Shown in pieces: positions 17,395 through 24,689 of a DNA stretch of 64,000 nucleotides. Origin of the DNA: Oceanobacter antarcticus (GTDB lineage Bacteria; Pseudomonadota; Gammaproteobacteria; Pseudomonadales; Oceanobacteraceae); assembly GCF_044962685.1 (NCBI RefSeq), contig NZ_JBBKTX010000005.1:124001-188000 (forward strand). The letters are read 5' to 3'. The translations under genes were made by a program, and so were the position numbers. The notes under the pieces were generated by a model that did not search any database, was not told the DNA's origin, and saw nothing but the letters and a program-made list of their open reading frames with translations. Each line of letters opens with the position of its first letter. Position 1 is the stretch's first letter.

Positions 17395-17487
17395 TCACGT
17401 AATCTGGCGTCCGACCGCTCAGCCAGTAATTGGCTGATTGCCTTGCACCAACGAGGACAAGAATATCCGCAGGCCAGCATTACGTGA
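17395..17487 (-). promoter_or_regulatory. Long-range stem in the thiC leader (possible riboswitch expression platform)
   Basis: 17473-17487 can pair with 17395-17408: 14 base pairs with one bulged C, including the perfect nine-base core TCACGTAAT/ATTACGTGA. It begins three bases after the aptamer P1 stem. A smaller hairpin CAGCCA/TGGCTG is nested inside. No U-run follows directly, though a pyrimidine-rich stretch lies about 15 nt downstream. Likely to communicate TPP binding, but the mechanism is not clear from sequence. Confidence 0.5.
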
Positions 17488-17490
17488 CTT

Positions 17491-17579
17491 TTCTGTTCCC
17501 TACGCTGGCACTAACCAGATCAGGTTCAACGGGATCCGCAATTGCGATCTCAGCCTCCAGTGAGGCACCCCGACAGAAT
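17491..17579 (-). ncRNA. TPP (THI-box) riboswitch
   Basis: Read on the minus strand, the aptamer shows GGGGTGC, CTGAGA, the core CCCGTTGAACCTGATC, then GGTTAGTGCCAGCGTAGGGAA, all diagnostic of the THI element. P1 is formed by TTCTGT (17573-17578) with ACAGAA (17491-17496). It senses thiamine pyrophosphate and would switch off the thiC operon that starts at 17316. Confidence 0.97.
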
Positions 17580-17605
17580 GTTTACCCAAGCAGATTAAAC
17601 GCTAT

Positions 17606-18088
17606 TTATTGCGCCGACAAGCCTTCATCGCCAAAAGACGAACTGAGCAGAAAATGTGCACGGGCAGTGGCAATCGGCTGTTGACGGTCATTCTGCCAAG
17701 CGGTGATAGCGACATTGGCGACACGGGCACCCTGACGCCAGATCTGGCAATCCACAAAGGTATCCTGATCACGTCCGGCGCGCAGATAATCCAGCGAGAA
17801 GTCGATCATTTTGGGTAATCCCATCGGTTCTGACCGAACCAGCACCTGAATCGAGGCCGCCAGTTCCATAAAACCACCGATGACGCCGCCATGGATCGCA
17901 GGTAATAACGGGTTACCGATATTGTCCGGATTTTGCGGCAGTCGGAACAATAATTCCCCCTCTTGCAGACTCACTTCGGCACCAATAACACCGGCATAAG
18001 GAATGCTGGACATCAATGCCTGATAGTCACCCTGTATCCGGGCACGCTGGACAACATCGGCAAACTGTAAAACAGACAAGGCCGTCAC
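17606..18088 (-). CDS. PaaI-type hotdog thioesterase (copy 2)
   Basis: 160 residues with the hotdog core: IHGGVIGGFMELAASIQVL (long central helix with the HGG motif), then IDFSLDYLRAGRDQDTFVDCQIWRQGARVANVAITAW. PaaI-family enzymes hydrolyse acyl-CoA or aryl-CoA esters; the substrate cannot be read from sequence. It begins within the stop of the neighbouring hotdog gene (ATGA overlap), so the two are co-translated and may form a heteromer. The usual catalytic acidic residue position in the helix is Glu (FMELA). Confidence 0.85.
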   Translation of the reverse strand: MTALSVLQFADVVQRARIQGDYQALMSSIPYAGVIGAEVSLQEGELLFRLPQNPDNIGNPLLPAIHGGVIGGFMELAASIQVLVRSEPMGLPKMIDFSLDYLRAGRDQDTFVDCQIWRQGARVANVAITAWQNDRQQPIATARAHFLLSSSFGDEGLSAQ

Positions 18089-18585
18089 AGGCTACCTCCA
18101 CGAACTCCACTGGCCAAGGCACTGGCGGGCTGCAGATGCGTCAAACGCATAAAAGTAGCGCAACATTTGGCAATTAATTCACCGTCGTTTTCCTGCATTA
18201 CCCGGCAATCAGCAAACACGACGGTAGACGTCACCCGCTGAATACTGGCATAAGCCAACAGATTCTGACCGCTACGGGCAGAGCGCATGTAGTCGACCCG
18301 TAAATCCAGCGTGGGACACAACTCAAAGCCGGGTAAGGCGTTTACCACCGCCGTGCCGCACGCGGTATCCATCAGGGTGGTCAGACTGCCGCCATGCAAG
18401 GCCCCCGTGACCGGGTTGCCAATCAGCTCCGGCGCATACGGCAACTTCATCACCAGGCCATCCGCATCTGCGGAGACCAACGAGATCCCCAATACTTGGC
18501 AATGCCGCAGCACCGAGATAAAACGTGTCGCACGTTCACAGCGTTCGAGATCGGAAATTGGCTCGGGAGTTTCATTGTTGCCCAT
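18085..18585 (-). CDS. PaaI-type hotdog thioesterase (copy 1)
   Basis: 166 residues, related to but different from the gene it overlaps. Hotdog motif ALHGGSLTTLMDTACGTAV carries Asp in the helix position typical for PaaI catalysis, then LDLRVDYMRSARSGQNLLAYASIQRV. Likely an acyl-CoA thioesterase; substrate unknown. First gene of the pair. No relation to the thiamine operon downstream is evident apart from shared orientation. Confidence 0.85.
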   Translation of the reverse strand: MGNNETPEPISDLERCERATRFISVLRHCQVLGISLVSADADGLVMKLPYAPELIGNPVTGALHGGSLTTLMDTACGTAVVNALPGFELCPTLDLRVDYMRSARSGQNLLAYASIQRVTSTVVFADCRVMQENDGELIAKCCATFMRLTHLQPASALASGVRGGSL

Positions 18586-18622
18586 AATTCACTCGTGATT
18601 TTTTATAATTAACTTTTTGGAA

Positions 18623-18766
18623 TCATACCCAAGCTGTGTTTTCGCGCAAGCGCCGTCCGGTTGCCATTTGCTGCCGTAACATCGTACGTCCCACCGGGGT
18701 CCCGTGCAGCATGCCGATTTGCTCAATGGCCAGATGGCGACTATTACTTAAAACTATTATTTCCAT
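18623..18766 (-). CDS. Possible 47-residue small protein (doubtful)
   Basis: A short open frame, MEIIVLSNSRHLAIEQIGML to a stop at 18623, with amphipathic, basic composition and codon use like the neighbours. It sits between the hotdog genes and the divergent cheY-like gene. There is no good Shine-Dalgarno sequence and I recognise no family. It might instead be untranslated leader of the hotdog transcript. Confidence 0.2.
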   Translation of the reverse strand: MEIIVLSNSRHLAIEQIGMLHGTPVGRTMLRQQMATGRRLRENTAWV

Positions 18767-18790
18767 TCCGCCAACTGACGACCTGACTCT

Positions 18791-19165
18791 ATGGCCACCC
18801 ATATACTGATCTGTGACGACTCCAGTTTTGCCCGCAAGCAAATGGCCCGTGCGATTCCTTCCGACTGGGAAGTGGATGTTCACTTTGCCAGTGACGGTGC
18901 CGAGGGACTGAAAGCCATCCGCGAAGGCAAGGGTGAGGTAGTCTTTCTTGATCTGACCATGCCAAACCTCGACGGCTATGGCGTATTGGAGGCGATCCGC
19001 AAGGAAGACCTGCCAGCGATGGTGATTGTGGTATCCGGCGACATTCAGCCTGATGCCCAGCAACGCGTCATGGCCCTCGGCGCCATGGCCTTTGTCAAAA
19101 AACCGATCGACGCCGCCAAAGCCACCGCCGTACTGACCGAATACGGCATTATGACCCGGACCTGA
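18791..19165 (+). CDS. CheY-like single-domain response regulator
   Basis: 124-residue receiver domain only. Acidic pocket Asp9-Asp10 (ICDDS), phospho-acceptor Asp54 (VVFLDLTMPNLDGYG), Ser82 (VVSGD) and Lys104 (FVKKP) are all present, so it should be phosphorylated and signal by protein contact. Next comes a CheC-like phosphatase gene one base away, a natural partner for dephosphorylation. No histidine kinase is nearby. Confidence 0.92.
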   Translation: MATHILICDDSSFARKQMARAIPSDWEVDVHFASDGAEGLKAIREGKGEVVFLDLTMPNLDGYGVLEAIRKEDLPAMVIVVSGDIQPDAQQRVMALGAMAFVKKPIDAAKATAVLTEYGIMTRT

Positions 19166-19166
19166 T

Positions 19167-19787
19167 ATGACTATTCCTCTGACACTCGTATCACTGACCG
19201 ACGATCAACGTGACTGTTACCAGGAGCTGACCAACGTCGCGATGGGTCAGGCCGCCGATCGCTTGGCACGGCTGCTGGATTCCTATGTGGTACTTCCTAT
19301 TCCCAAGGTCAATCTGATAGAAATCAGTGACCTGCGCATGGCCATCGAAGGAGCCCGCGACGACGACGCTATTTCTGCAGTATGCCAGGGGTTTATCGGC
19401 TCGGGCATCGCCGGTGAAGCCCTGCTGCTGTTTAACGACACCAGTTTTTCTGACCTCGCCAGACTGACACGTTATCAAGGTGAGCCGAATCATCAAGCCC
19501 AGTTGGAGTTGTTGATGGATGTCAGCTCGATCCTGATTGGTGCCTGTATTCAGGGCATTGGCGAGCAACTCGAAATTCACTTTAATCAGGGACATCCGGT
19601 GATCCTCGGGCAACATTGCAACGTCAGTGACATTCTCAAGATCAGCCATCAGAACTGGCGTCGAACGCTGGCAATTGAAATTCACTACACCATGGAAGCC
19701 GTCAATATCGACTGCGATCTGCTGCTGCTGTTCACCGAAGACTCAGTCGTACGCCTTAATCAGAAAATCGACTATCTGCTGGATTAA
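19167..19787 (+). CDS. CheC-like CheY-P phosphatase
   Basis: 206 residues. The N-terminal half has the CheC/CheX/FliY catalytic motif D-x3-E-x2-N (Asp16, Glu20, Asn23: DCYQELTNVAMGQAAD). The second copy of the fold (ELLMDVSSILIGACIQGIGEQL) has the motif replaced by E-x3-D-x2-S, so only one site is canonical. GSGIAGEALLLFN matches the family core. It would dephosphorylate the adjacent CheY-like protein. Lies between cheY-like and PAS/GGDEF-like genes with spacings of 1 and 2 bases. Confidence 0.85.
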   Translation: MTIPLTLVSLTDDQRDCYQELTNVAMGQAADRLARLLDSYVVLPIPKVNLIEISDLRMAIEGARDDDAISAVCQGFIGSGIAGEALLLFNDTSFSDLARLTRYQGEPNHQAQLELLMDVSSILIGACIQGIGEQLEIHFNQGHPVILGQHCNVSDILKISHQNWRRTLAIEIHYTMEAVNIDCDLLLLFTEDSVVRLNQKIDYLLD

Positions 19788-19789
19788 CT

Positions 19790-20722
19790 ATGAGCAATGG
19801 CAATATTGAGATGGGCGATATTCATTGGTTGATGGATATCCTGCAAAACATCGATGTGGGTCTGGTGGTGCTGGATCAGCAGTACAAGATTCGCCTCTGG
19901 AACGGCTTTATGGAAAGCCACAGCGGCATCAGCCCCCAGCTGGCCAAAGACAAGAACCTGTTCAGCTTGTTTCCGGATATTCCCGAGCAATGGTTTCGCC
20001 AGAAAGCAGAGCCGGTTTTTCAATTAAAAACCCGCACCTTTACCATCTGGGAACAACGCCCCTACCTGTTTCATTTCAAGAACTACCGTCCTATTACCGG
20101 GCGCGCCACCTTCATGTACCAGAACACCAGCATTATCCCGCTGGAATCGGTGAACCGCAGTATCGACCATATCTGTGTGATTATTTATGACGTTACCGAT
20201 ACCGCACTCGGTAATGAAGAGTCGCATCGTCTCAGTGCCGAGTTAACCAAACTGACCCGGATTGATCCAGATACCGGATTGCTCAAGCACGATGCCTGGA
20301 ACAACGAAGCTGAACGGGAATTATCGCGCAGCCAGCGCACCGGAACCCCCAGTTGCATTGCCCTGCTGCGGCACCCGGCTGGCACAACCACCCCACAGCA
20401 ATGCCAGGACATCGCTCAGGTACTGACGAAAACGTTACGGCAAACCGACCTGGCGACCCGCATTGATGACCAGCATCTGGCCGTATTATTACCTGCCAGT
20501 GATGAGGGCGACGTCCGTTTTTTTGCCGAACGGGTGCGCAAAATGCTAGCAAGACAAATGAGCAATCACAGCAGTGTCAACCTTCACGCCGGAATTGCCC
20601 GAGCCTGGCCAGGATTTGCCACCGTCACCCACTGGTTTGACGCTGCCAAAAGTGTCATTCCGGCCGAGCACTCCGACCCGGATCATGTTATTCAGGTTTA
20701 TGAAAAACCATCCTCGGAATAA
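19790..20722 (+). CDS. PAS domain plus degenerate GGDEF protein
   Basis: 310 residues, cytoplasmic. A PAS domain (about 12-135: LQNIDVGLVVLDQQYKIRLWNGFM to IIYDVTD) is followed by a GGDEF-fold domain (about 155-300: IDPDTGLLKHDAW to RIDDQHLAVLLP). The signature GGDEF is replaced by DDQHL at 226-230 in otherwise normal context (R-I-xxxxx-AVLLP), so cyclase activity is very unlikely. No EAL domain. It may be a sensor or protein-binding partner. Third gene of a tight three-gene signalling operon. Confidence 0.85.
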   Translation: MSNGNIEMGDIHWLMDILQNIDVGLVVLDQQYKIRLWNGFMESHSGISPQLAKDKNLFSLFPDIPEQWFRQKAEPVFQLKTRTFTIWEQRPYLFHFKNYRPITGRATFMYQNTSIIPLESVNRSIDHICVIIYDVTDTALGNEESHRLSAELTKLTRIDPDTGLLKHDAWNNEAERELSRSQRTGTPSCIALLRHPAGTTTPQQCQDIAQVLTKTLRQTDLATRIDDQHLAVLLPASDEGDVRFFAERVRKMLARQMSNHSSVNLHAGIARAWPGFATVTHWFDAAKSVIPAEHSDPDHVIQVYEKPSSE

Positions 20723-20889
20723 AGGGTCTATTGCTCGCCGTTCGACACAGCAATCACGATGGCGGTATCTAACGAGTGATACAGAGAAATTATTCGACCT
20801 CTCTCTCACTCCGTCCTTTCGCACAACTGTCGTCACACCGCTGTCATGGCAGGAATCTACCTTCAGGTTTTCACGATGGGAGCAACGGA

Positions 20890-22509
20890 ATGAACTGGTG
20901 GCAACATGGAGTCGTTTACCAAATCTATCCACGCAGTTTTCAGGACTCCAATAACGATGGCATTGGCGATCTGCGAGGTCTGATCGACCGGCTCGACTAC
21001 CTTAACGATGGTACCAGCAAGTCACTGGGTATCGATGCCATCTGGTTGTCCCCCATTCATCCCTCGCCGATGGCCGATTTCGGCTACGACATCACGGACT
21101 ATCGGGATATTGACCCGGTATTTGGCACCCTCGACGATTTTGATCAGCTGCTGCAACAGGCCCACCAGCGCGATATTCGTATTATTCTTGATCTGGTGGC
21201 GAACCATACCTCCGATCAGCACCCCTGGTTTATCGACAGCTGCCAACCCGGTTCAGACAAAGCCGACTGGTATCTCTGGCATGAGGAAAACACCCGCCCG
21301 AATAACTGGCAAGCCTGTTTTGGCGGTTCCGGCTGGAGCTGGCACCCAGGCCGTAAAGCCTGGTACTACCACTCCTTTCTGCCGCAACAACCCGATTTGA
21401 ACTGGCGTAATCCGCAGGTTCAGCAAGCGATCCGGGAGGTCATGGAATTTTGGCTGGCACGTGGTGTAGACGGCTTTCGCCTTGATGTGGTCAATCTGTT
21501 TTACAAGGCGATCGATCTCAAAAACAACCCCACTGATTGGTTCAAACCAGCCCGCCCTTACGACCGTCAGAGACATATCCATGACCGTGACCAACCAGAA
21601 ATGCATACCCTGCTCAAACAGATGCGTCAGTGGGTTGATCAGTATCCAAACCGTATGATGGTGGGAGAGATTTTCATCGCCGATTCCGATAACGCCAGCC
21701 TGCCCGCCAGCTATTGCGGTAACGGGGATGAATTACATCTGGCGTTTAACCTGGAATTTTTGCGCGCTCCTTTTTCGGCAGCCGCCTTCAGAAGTGTGAT
21801 TCGTAAATGGATCGATTTGCTCGGCCACGAGAACTGGCCGAACTACACCCTCAGCAATCATGACGTCAAACGCCATATCAGCCGTTACGCCACCCATGAA
21901 CAAACCCTTGATCGGGCGCGCTTGCTGGCTGCCATGCTGTTAACGCTGCGCGGTACGCCGTTTCTTTATTACGGTGAAGAAATCGGCATGCCGGAGCAAG
22001 CGGTTTCCCGACGCCAATTACAAGACCCGGTTGGCAAGCGTTATTGGCCCTTGCACCCTGGCCGCGATGGCTGTCGACGTCCCATGATGTGGGACTCGCC
22101 CAACGTCTTTTCCAACGTCACCAGCTGGCTGCCAGAAACCCGTTCGGAAGGAGTGACCGTCGCCGATCAGAGCCACAACCCCAGCAGCTTGCTCAGCTGG
22201 TATCGGCAGCTCGTGTGGCTGCGCAAACGCACCCCGGCCTTACACAAGGGCAAGCTCAAACTCATCGGTAGCCCCGACGAGGTACTGGCCTATGAGCGCT
22301 GCGATCAGCAGCGCTTGCTGATACTGCTGAATTTTTCCAGCCAGGCACAGCCAATTAACCTACATCGCCATGCGATTGATCAGTGTCTCGCCAACAGCCA
22401 GCTGGACGCCCCGCTCTTTCGCAACGGATCCTTGCTACTCCGACCGTTACAAGCACTGATACTGGAAATCAGCCCGGACTTTCCGCGCCGGGCCTCGGTT
22501 GCGCCATGA
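20890..22509 (+). CDS. GH13 alpha-glucosidase
   Basis: 539 residues, no signal peptide, so cytoplasmic. (beta/alpha)8 hydrolase: VVYQIYPRSFQDSNNDGIGDL, LVANHTSD, the nucleophile Asp199 (GFRLDVVN), acid/base Glu260 (MVGE) and Asp325 (LSNHDV). Closest to exo-alpha-glucosidases and oligo-1,6-glucosidases that act on maltose-type or short alpha-glucosides; the exact substrate is not readable. Start ATG 20890 (MNWWQHG) has GGGAG eight bases upstream; the frame is open upstream but without family similarity. Its position beside glucosylglycerate genes suggests a related alpha-glucoside may be a substrate, which is inference. Confidence 0.88.
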   Translation: MNWWQHGVVYQIYPRSFQDSNNDGIGDLRGLIDRLDYLNDGTSKSLGIDAIWLSPIHPSPMADFGYDITDYRDIDPVFGTLDDFDQLLQQAHQRDIRIILDLVANHTSDQHPWFIDSCQPGSDKADWYLWHEENTRPNNWQACFGGSGWSWHPGRKAWYYHSFLPQQPDLNWRNPQVQQAIREVMEFWLARGVDGFRLDVVNLFYKAIDLKNNPTDWFKPARPYDRQRHIHDRDQPEMHTLLKQMRQWVDQYPNRMMVGEIFIADSDNASLPASYCGNGDELHLAFNLEFLRAPFSAAAFRSVIRKWIDLLGHENWPNYTLSNHDVKRHISRYATHEQTLDRARLLAAMLLTLRGTPFLYYGEEIGMPEQAVSRRQLQDPVGKRYWPLHPGRDGCRRPMMWDSPNVFSNVTSWLPETRSEGVTVADQSHNPSSLLSWYRQLVWLRKRTPALHKGKLKLIGSPDEVLAYERCDQQRLLILLNFSSQAQPINLHRHAIDQCLANSQLDAPLFRNGSLLLRPLQALILEISPDFPRRASVAP

Positions 22510-22514
22510 ACCGC

Positions 22515-23372
22515 TTAGCGCTGACCTGCAAACAACTGGTCACGATAAGCGTGTGATGGATAAATACCGAATATTCGGATATCGCGGGCGAAGTATTCCA
22601 GCTCATTCAGTGCCCGCTGCATATTGGCTTCCTCGGGATGACCAAGAATATCCGCATGAAACAAACTGGCTTCCATGCTGGCACCATCCATATAACTTTC
22701 CAGCCGCAACAGGTTAATACTGTTGGTGGCAAACCCGCCCAATGCCTTGTAAAGCGATGCAGGAATATTACGTACCGTAAACAACACGCTGGTAATATAG
22801 GTGATATCCGGCTGACGCACTTCGTGTTCATGTTCACGGGCAAAAACCAGAAAACGTGTAGTATTACCCATCACATCCTGAAAGTTTTCATGCACGACTT
22901 CCAACCCATACAACTCTGCCGCCAAAGCGGAGGCAATCGCCGCCCGATGCCGATCGTTACCTGCGGCAAGACGCTGGGCTTCCTGGGCCGTGTCCATCGT
23001 TGGCAACGCCTTCATTCCCAGATTAACGATACGCTGGTGGCATTGAGCCAACGCCTGAGGGTGAGAAGCGACGGCATCAATATCCATTAGCTGTACGCCC
23101 GGCAATGCCAGCAAACAGTGATTCACTGGTTCAAAGTGCTCGGTAATGGCGCACAGACGGGTACGGGGAATAATCCGATAAATTTCTTCCACCCGACCCG
23201 CAGTGGAATTTTCCAGCGGAATCATTGCACGATCGGCATGGCCCGCACTGACCAGCTCCAATGCCGTTTGAAAGTCTTCACAGGCAACGGCTTCCCAATC
23301 CGGAAAAACCCGACTGCAAGCAAGGTGAGAATAAGCACCCGCAGTACCTTGATAAGCGACACGGCCAGCCAT
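22515..23372 (-). CDS. pheA: Monofunctional prephenate dehydratase
   Basis: 285 residues. Converts prephenate to phenylpyruvate for phenylalanine synthesis. PDT domain: VAYQGTAGAYSHLA, MIPLENSTAGRV and the catalytic NTTRFLVF. The ACT domain follows (VLFTVRNIPASLYKALGGFATNSINLLRLESYM). There is no chorismate mutase domain, unlike the usual gammaproteobacterial P-protein. The ACT motif LESYM-x-GAS and the ending FGIYPSHAYR look like alphaproteobacterial PheA. ATG 23372 has AGGAG six bases before it. Confidence 0.93.
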   Translation of the reverse strand: MAGRVAYQGTAGAYSHLACSRVFPDWEAVACEDFQTALELVSAGHADRAMIPLENSTAGRVEEIYRIIPRTRLCAITEHFEPVNHCLLALPGVQLMDIDAVASHPQALAQCHQRIVNLGMKALPTMDTAQEAQRLAAGNDRHRAAIASALAAELYGLEVVHENFQDVMGNTTRFLVFAREHEHEVRQPDITYITSVLFTVRNIPASLYKALGGFATNSINLLRLESYMDGASMEASLFHADILGHPEEANMQRALNELEYFARDIRIFGIYPSHAYRDQLFAGQR

Positions 23373-23424
23373 GATTTTCTCCTGAATTCCTGTTCCGGCC
23401 ATCACAGACGAAACCCGATATTTC

Positions 23425-23472
23425 GCACCAATGACGACCATTGGCACCAAAAAAGAGCGCTTTACGCACCAA
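23425..23472 (+). promoter_or_regulatory. Three GCACCAA repeats, possible activator or operator sites
   Basis: GCACCAA at 23425-23431, 23444-23450 and 23466-23472, spaced 19 and 22 bp (close to two helical turns). They lie about 180-220 bp upstream of the predicted sigma-54 start, where enhancer sites usually are. The unit resembles the half-site of NtrC (TGCACCAAA), but no complete opposite half GTGC is seen. They could instead act on pheA, whose start is 53 bp away. Confidence 0.45.
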
Positions 23473-23621
23473 TTAAATACAACATCATCTTAATCTGTTG
23501 ACCTGTCAAAAATTCAGCCCAACAGAGCTCGAAAGACAGAACACTGTGCTACTCGGCTAGCGACAGACTTTTCCCCGAACCAGGGCCGAAGTTCAGACAT
23601 TGGCCAGTTTGACAAATGTTC

Positions 23622-23638
23622 TGGCACGGTCTCTGCAA
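23622..23638 (+). promoter_or_regulatory. Sigma-54 (-24/-12) promoter for the glycerate kinase-gpgP-gpgS operon
   Basis: TGGCACG-N4-CTGCAA: perfect -24 element, invariant GG (23623-23624) and GC (23635-23636) ten bases apart. Only one T of the -12 consensus TTGCA is changed. Predicted start near 23648, about 93 nt before the glycerate kinase ATG. Confidence 0.65.
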
Positions 23639-23740
23639 CAAAGCATACAGCAAGCCCCTGATATCTCAGCATAAACCCACAGCAGGGGCCAATAACCAGA
23701 CGCTGACTCGTCAGCGAATGACCGACTTGCGAGGACTCTC

Positions 23741-24667
23741 ATGACCACGACACTCTGGCCCGCAAAACGGCCTCTGGATGACCACCTGCGCACCACATTC
23801 GCCAGCAATCGTTCAGCCCTGAAGTCGTTACCTGAGCCATGGTTAAAGCAATGGCCGGACGTCTGGCTACCGGTCGCAACCTGGGTTGCCCAGCAAAAAA
23901 ATACCCTCGGTGGTGTACCCGTCATTGGTATTCATGGCGGCCAGGGGTCTGGTAAATCCACCCTGAGTCAGGCACTGGCCAGCTTATACAAAGCCGCCCT
24001 GGGCTGGAACTGTGCCATTGTATCGATTGACGACCTCTATTTGGGTCATGACGAGCGCAAGGCGCTGGGCCAGTCTATCCACCCGCTATTGGCCACAAGA
24101 GGTGTCCCCGGCACTCACGACAGCGCCTTGGGTCGACAATTATTTGCCGACCTGAAACAACTGGAGCCTGGACAGTGTCTGACCATTCCTGCCTTTGACA
24201 AGGTCTCCGACGACCGGCTGCCAGAATCCAACTGGCACCAGATTGTCGGCCCGGTTGATCTGATCCTGTTTGAGGGCTGGTGCGTCGGCTGTCATGCCGT
24301 TGCAGACAGTCAGCTCGACGAGCCCGCCAACCAACTCGAAGCGACAGAAGATCCCGATGGCCACTGGCGTCGGTGGGTTAACCAACGGCTGGCCAGTGAC
24401 TACGCCGACTGGTTTGCCATGATGGATCGACTGATTATGCTCAAGGTGCCTGGTATGCAAGCCGTATTAAACTGGCGTGGACAACAGGAAGTAGAAAACC
24501 GCAAGCACGCCAGAGGAGATCACGACCGCGGCCTGGATCACGCCGGATTGGTAAGATTTATCCAGCATTACCAACGCCTGACCGAAAATGCCTTGCGGGA
24601 TCTGCCAGAGCATGCTGATCTGGTACTGGAACTGAATAACCAGCATGCTGTTAACCACATCAACTGA
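23741..24667 (+). CDS. D-glycerate 3-kinase (plant-type GLYK family)
   Basis: 308 residues. P-loop kinase with Walker A GIHGGQGSGKST (about 63-74), SIDDLYLGHDERKAL, and the family block RGVPGTHD, then IPAFDKVSDDR and LILFEGWCVG. These match plant and fungal-type glycerate kinase (glycerate to 3-phosphoglycerate). It leads the operon with gpgP and gpgS. That makes sense: phosphorolysis of glucosylglycerate releases D-glycerate, and this enzyme would return it to the precursor 3-phosphoglycerate. Confidence 0.88.
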   Translation: MTTTLWPAKRPLDDHLRTTFASNRSALKSLPEPWLKQWPDVWLPVATWVAQQKNTLGGVPVIGIHGGQGSGKSTLSQALASLYKAALGWNCAIVSIDDLYLGHDERKALGQSIHPLLATRGVPGTHDSALGRQLFADLKQLEPGQCLTIPAFDKVSDDRLPESNWHQIVGPVDLILFEGWCVGCHAVADSQLDEPANQLEATEDPDGHWRRWVNQRLASDYADWFAMMDRLIMLKVPGMQAVLNWRGQQEVENRKHARGDHDRGLDHAGLVRFIQHYQRLTENALRDLPEHADLVLELNNQHAVNHIN

Positions 24668-24689
24668 TTGCCATCGCCGGGAGCGCTTT

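Larger units (their letters stand above)
23373..23740. other. Divergent promoter region between pheA and the glycerate kinase operon
   Basis: 368 bp without a gene. On the left lie three GCACCAA direct repeats (23425, 23444, 23466) and the inverted repeat CCAATG-N5-CATTGG (23428-23444). A TTGACA near 23494-23508 on the minus strand may belong to a pheA promoter. On the right is the sigma-54 element at 23622-23638. Confidence 0.6.

Noticed and set aside
19790..20722. Active diguanylate cyclase.
   Set aside because: The GGDEF signature is DDQHL, so nucleotide and metal binding residues are missing.
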